Source of the DNA: Lenzites betulinus
Taxonomy: Eukaryota; Basidiomycota; Agaricomycetes; Polyporales; Polyporaceae
Direction: 5' to 3'
Length of the DNA: 64,000 nt
Assembly: GCA_022264855.1 (NCBI GenBank)
Contig: JABYQU010000005.1
Location: 124,001 to 188,000, forward strand
Shown: positions 60,713 through 64,000 of the stretch, piece by piece
How the letters are laid out: each line of letters starts with the position of its first letter
Numbering within the stretch: position 1 is the first letter of the stretch
Notes under the pieces: model-generated
Databases searched by the model: none
The model's input: the letters and a program-made list of their open reading frames with translations, nothing else
What the model was told of the DNA's origin: nothing
Made by a program: the position numbers and the translations under genes

Positions 60713-62130
60713 ATGAGGTTTGCCGCCATCGAGGAGCATTCCGCCGACGTGCACGGTAATTACGAGCACTGGCAGCCCGCGCGCGACGACAGCTCCAACT
60801 CCACCTCCGAATCCGGCGCCGAGTCCGACGACGCGTACGATGACCTGATGCAGGTCGAGCCCGGCGACGGGAAACTCTTCATGGTCAAGGTGCGCGCCCG
60901 TGCGGGGCCCCGGGCCCGTCTCCCCGAAGCTGTCATTGTCAACGAACGATGCTTACTTATTCGCGCGCGCTCCGCCGTACGGCCTCGCAGATCCCCAAAC
61001 ACCTCATGGAGCGCTGGTCCGCCATCGACGAGGAGGACATTCTCCTCGCGACGATTCGCGTCTATCCCGGGCGCGCGGCCCCAGCCCACTACTCTGTGTC
61101 CGCGCGGGAGGCCGCCGCGCGGCCGCGCATCGTGCTCTCGCTGCCGCTAGAGGACGACGACGACCGGCTGGGGCCGGACGAGTACGAGATGGACATGGGC
61201 GTCACGGACGGCGCGGTCCCATTCAATGAGTACATCGTCGCCGAGCACGACACACACGCGTCCTACGCGTCATCCTCCGCGTCCTCCCCATTCTCCGCTT
61301 CAAGTCCTTCACCTTCCCATTCCTCATCCTCATCCTCCGCCACCGCGGCGCGCGCCCGGTCCGCCACCCCCGCGCCGCGCAAGATCTCCAAGAAACAGAA
61401 GCAAAAGGGCATCGCGGCCCCGGCCCCCCAGGCGCACACGCGGCGACGGCGGCGCATCGCGCTCGCGGGCGTCGTGACCCACCACTGCAGCCTGCGCGCG
61501 GTGCTCTCCACGCGCATGCGCGAGCGCGTGCGCGCGCGGAGCGTCGCCGCGAACACGCCCAAGCGGCAGATCGTCTTCCTCGCCGACGGCGTGCGACCCG
61601 TGCCTAGCGGCGGCGGCGTCGGGGGCAGCAGGCCGTTCCTTGTCCCGGTGCGTCTGCCTCGCTTCGAGGGGTGTTCGCGCGCTGAGCTTACTGTGTGCAG
61701 ACGGGATGCAAGACGACAAAGGGTGCGGCGGACCGCATGGCGCGCGCGTCGCGGCACGCGCTGCTGGACATGCTGTTCGGCCTCTTTGCGGAGCGGCCGC
61801 GGTGGACGTTCAAGGCGCTGCGCGAGCGCACGCGCCAGCCGGAGGCGTACCTCAAGGAGGTGCTCGCCGAGATAGCCTTCGCGTATCGTATGGGCGAGCA
61901 TCGCGGCCAATGGGAGCTCACTGCGAGCTACAGCGGGAAGCCGGTGAGTCGGGGTTGCGTGCGGCGTGAATGTGTGTTGCAGAAGAAGTACTGACTGTAA
62001 CTATGACGGGGATACGCAGAAGGAGGAGGGGGCTGTGAAACCTTCTGCTACGACTGCGCAGGACGAGCCGATCGAAATTCAAGACGAGGAAGTCTCGGAC
62101 GAGGACAGCGATCTGGAGAGTGTCTGCTAA
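60713..62130 (+). CDS. TFIIF beta subunit (Tfg2/RAP30)
   Basis: General transcription factor for RNA polymerase II. The ATG at 60713 begins MRFAAIEEHSADVHGNYEHW. After an acidic stretch (GAESDDAYDDLMQVEPGDGK) the dimerisation domain has IPKHLMERWSAIDEEDILLA. A Ser-rich and Lys-rich linker follows. The C-terminal winged helix is ARASRHALLDMLFGLFAERP, RWTFKALRERTRQPEAYLKE and VLAEIAFAYRMGEHRGQWEL. It ends in an acidic tail (QDEEVSDEDSDLESVC). Three introns (GTGCGC, GTGCGT and GTGAGT donors) keep frame. Intact. Confidence 0.92.
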
Positions 62131-62161
62131 TATAATAGAACTAACAGCAAGGACTAAAAGC

Positions 62162-62272
62162 ATACCACGCACCTAGCTTGGCCACATGCCATAATGTAAT
62201 AGCACCCTTAGTCAGTCTCAAAGGAACACGACACTCATGTAGCGAAAACGAACATGCCTACGATAATATTGA
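62162..62272. repeat. Direct repeat, copy 1
   Basis: About 111 bp from ATACCACGCACCTA to CGATAATATTGA, beginning about 30 nt after the TFIIF-beta stop. A second copy lies 990 bp downstream. Confidence 0.85.
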
Positions 62273-63151
62273 CTAGACGGTAGGCCAGTGCTACGCACGG
62301 GCGGCGTGTCTGGAGGGTATTGGGGTTGTTGAAGACACTATCATACTTTGAACCTTGGAGACTAAGAGCTGTGACTTCCCTGTACTTGAAGCAACGGTTT
62401 CGTGAGCTCTGTCGTAAACGTAAGAACCCATAAAACGTAAGCTCCCCCTGAGTTTCCGCTACCTCCAAGAGGCAAGCTTGGCCCATGCAATGCTCCTACA
62501 TATACGACCACCAGAAAAAATCTGGCTTAACGGTACTGCACATAGATAGGGTGGGGCGTAAGTTCACCATGGGTGTAAGATGCAACCGTGAGAGATGACT
62601 CCACCGACTCCTCCGAGATCTGTTAGCCTCGATGTATACTTCGTCAAAGTCCCAGATACACACGCAGGAGCATCGCCCTCTCCTGAACCCCTCAACGTGA
62701 ATATTAATGTTAGACGCCCCTCGCAAACCGGAACTCACACGTGAGCATTAGCGTAACATGGCACGCAGGGCGGGTGTACTACTCGCAAGCCGGGTTGCTG
62801 TAGACAGGCCCAGCGAACCTCAAGAAGTTGTAGCGATGTTTGGTAAAACGTCCTGAGTCGCAGGCCGCCGCTGCAGCATGTGTCTCGCACATGGCACATG
62901 CCTCAATGGGCGTCTTACACAGACTTACAGAAGAAAACCCGGGCCCATATCCATCTATATTGCGACCCACATTTCGCGTTCTCGACGGCGACGGCGAACC
63001 GGAATGGCGGGCCTTTACGACTCCTTAGCTCTACACAACGGTTAGTCCCCCGTGATTGAGGTTGTAAGACCAACAAACACGGTAAGCTGGCAGCATAAGA
63101 CGCATCGTGAATCAGTAGTTAAGAGTACCGTCCTCCTTCACTAATATATTG

Positions 63152-63264
63152 ATACCACGCACCTACCTTGACCACATGTAATGTAATGGTGCCCTTACTC
63201 GGTCTCAAAGGGACGTGCACGATACTCATGTAGCGAATACAAGCATGCCTACGATAATATTGAT
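63152..63264. repeat. Direct repeat, copy 2
   Basis: Same orientation as 62162-62272, about 85 percent identical by eye, sharing ACTCATGTAGCGAA and CATGCCTACGATAATATTGA. No gene is recognised between the copies. Confidence 0.85.
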
Positions 63265-63506
63265 ATGTACAATTGGCTATCTGCCGCTAGTATCGTAAAG
63301 CACACAGCAACACATGCGTCGAGAGCAGTACGACGTCGCCAAGAAACCAGAATAATGATCATACCACAACATGCCCCGGAGCTGGGGCCCGCATTACACG
63401 TGAAGGCGACCCGGCGTGAAGACGTTAGAATCCTTCGTAACGGACATGAGCCCGTCCATCCGCTCGTGGGTGGAGGGGAACAAAACATGGAGCCAGGGTG
63501 AGAGCA

Positions 63507-64000
63507 TCAGACGTCGACCTTGACGCCCTTCTCGTCGCTGGAAGCGACCGAGGTCGTCTCCGAGTCGCCGAGGCCCATCTGGGTGGTATCGTAGCCGTGC
63601 TCCTCGAGATATTCGCGGAACTGCGCACACCGAACGACGTCAGCACACGAGAGCCCGAATTAACACGCGAAGAACGTGCCTTGCGATCCTCCTCGGCCAT
63701 GCCGTCATGGGAAAGCGGGCGGATGAAGAAGAACGTGATGAGGGCGCTTACGACGGCGAGAGCTATATACGCAAGCAGATATTCAGCAGCGGCTCACAGG
63801 CACCCGATCTCGTCGAGCACGCACCGCTCCCGACCCAGAAGGGGCCTGTTTGGCCGATGTTTGGGTCGCTCGAGTGCTTCTGGAAGTCTGTGATTGACGA
63901 TTGAGTTCTGTGATATATGTGTTATGCGGCGGCCATGCGAAGCTTACCGTCGATAATCCTCGGGAAGGCTGTGGAAGGCACATACATTAGCATCATCATC
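63507..64000 (-). CDS. C-terminal part of a membrane transporter (partial at window edge)
   Basis: Only the end is in the window. Exons, read on the minus strand, encode YVPSTAFPRIID, then FQKHSSDPNIGQTGPFWVGS, a membrane helix ALAVVSALITFFFIRPLSHD, GMAEEDRK, and a cytosolic tail FREYLEEHGYDTTQMGLGDS that ends VASSDEKGVKVDV at 63507. The final helix with a hydrophilic tail is typical of polytopic transporters. MFS is likely, but the family is not settled. Confidence 0.6.

Overview
The window reads as nuclear DNA of an agaricomycete basidiomycete (mushroom or polypore type). It is GC-rich, genes sit on both strands and are broken by many 49-65 nt introns with GTRNGY donors, and the protein families (fungal sesquiterpene synthases, a MOZ/Sas3-type acetyltransferase, a LAMMER kinase, agaricomycete-type transposons) fit that group. 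The species cannot be named from the sequence. All calls come from reading translations, splice sites and repeats by eye; no database search was run.

Layout. 1-2870: no recognisable gene. 2871-4307: a thioredoxin-fold protein whose active-site motif crosses a 10-nt micro-exon. 4912-5683: an eroded start of a Tnp2/CACTA-like transposase. 5771-18506: a large DNA transposon with imperfect terminal inverted repeats, an 8-bp target duplication and a multi-exon P-superfamily-like transposase. It is split by a very young Ty3/gypsy chromovirus (9526-16864) with apparently identical 365-bp LTRs, a self-priming-type primer binding site, gag, protease, pol with a chromodomain, and an extra set of ORFs after pol. 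A tRNA-Ala(UGC) gene follows at 18694-18775.

19424-26170: a DUF1295/steroid-reductase-like membrane protein, a GFA/CENP-V zinc enzyme, and a three-copy family of Cys/His-rich proteins (one intact, one degenerate but still open, one fragment) separated by a 21-bp minisatellite and a 65-bp near-perfect palindrome. 26412-33354: a MYST acetyltransferase with tandem PHD fingers and a LAMMER kinase, divergently arranged. 33355-36627: gene-poor. 36628-46856: secreted aspartic protease, peroxisomal enoyl-CoA isomerase, complex I 12-kDa subunit, TRAP-alpha/IRC22-like ER protein, Swd2 WD40 protein and RNA polymerase subunit Rpb5. An inverted duplication lies between the last two.

46857-56050: gene-poor DNA holding two tandem sesquiterpene synthase paralogs. 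56288-62130: homoserine O-acetyltransferase (MET2), an SDR, the SWR1-complex zinc-HIT protein Vps71/Swc6 and TFIIF-beta (Tfg2). The right edge holds the C-terminal end of a membrane transporter.

Much of the host content is transcription and chromatin machinery (Sas3-like HAT, Swd2, Rpb5, Vps71, Tfg2) and core metabolism. The accessory content is the nested transposon island beside the tRNA gene and the terpene synthase pair.
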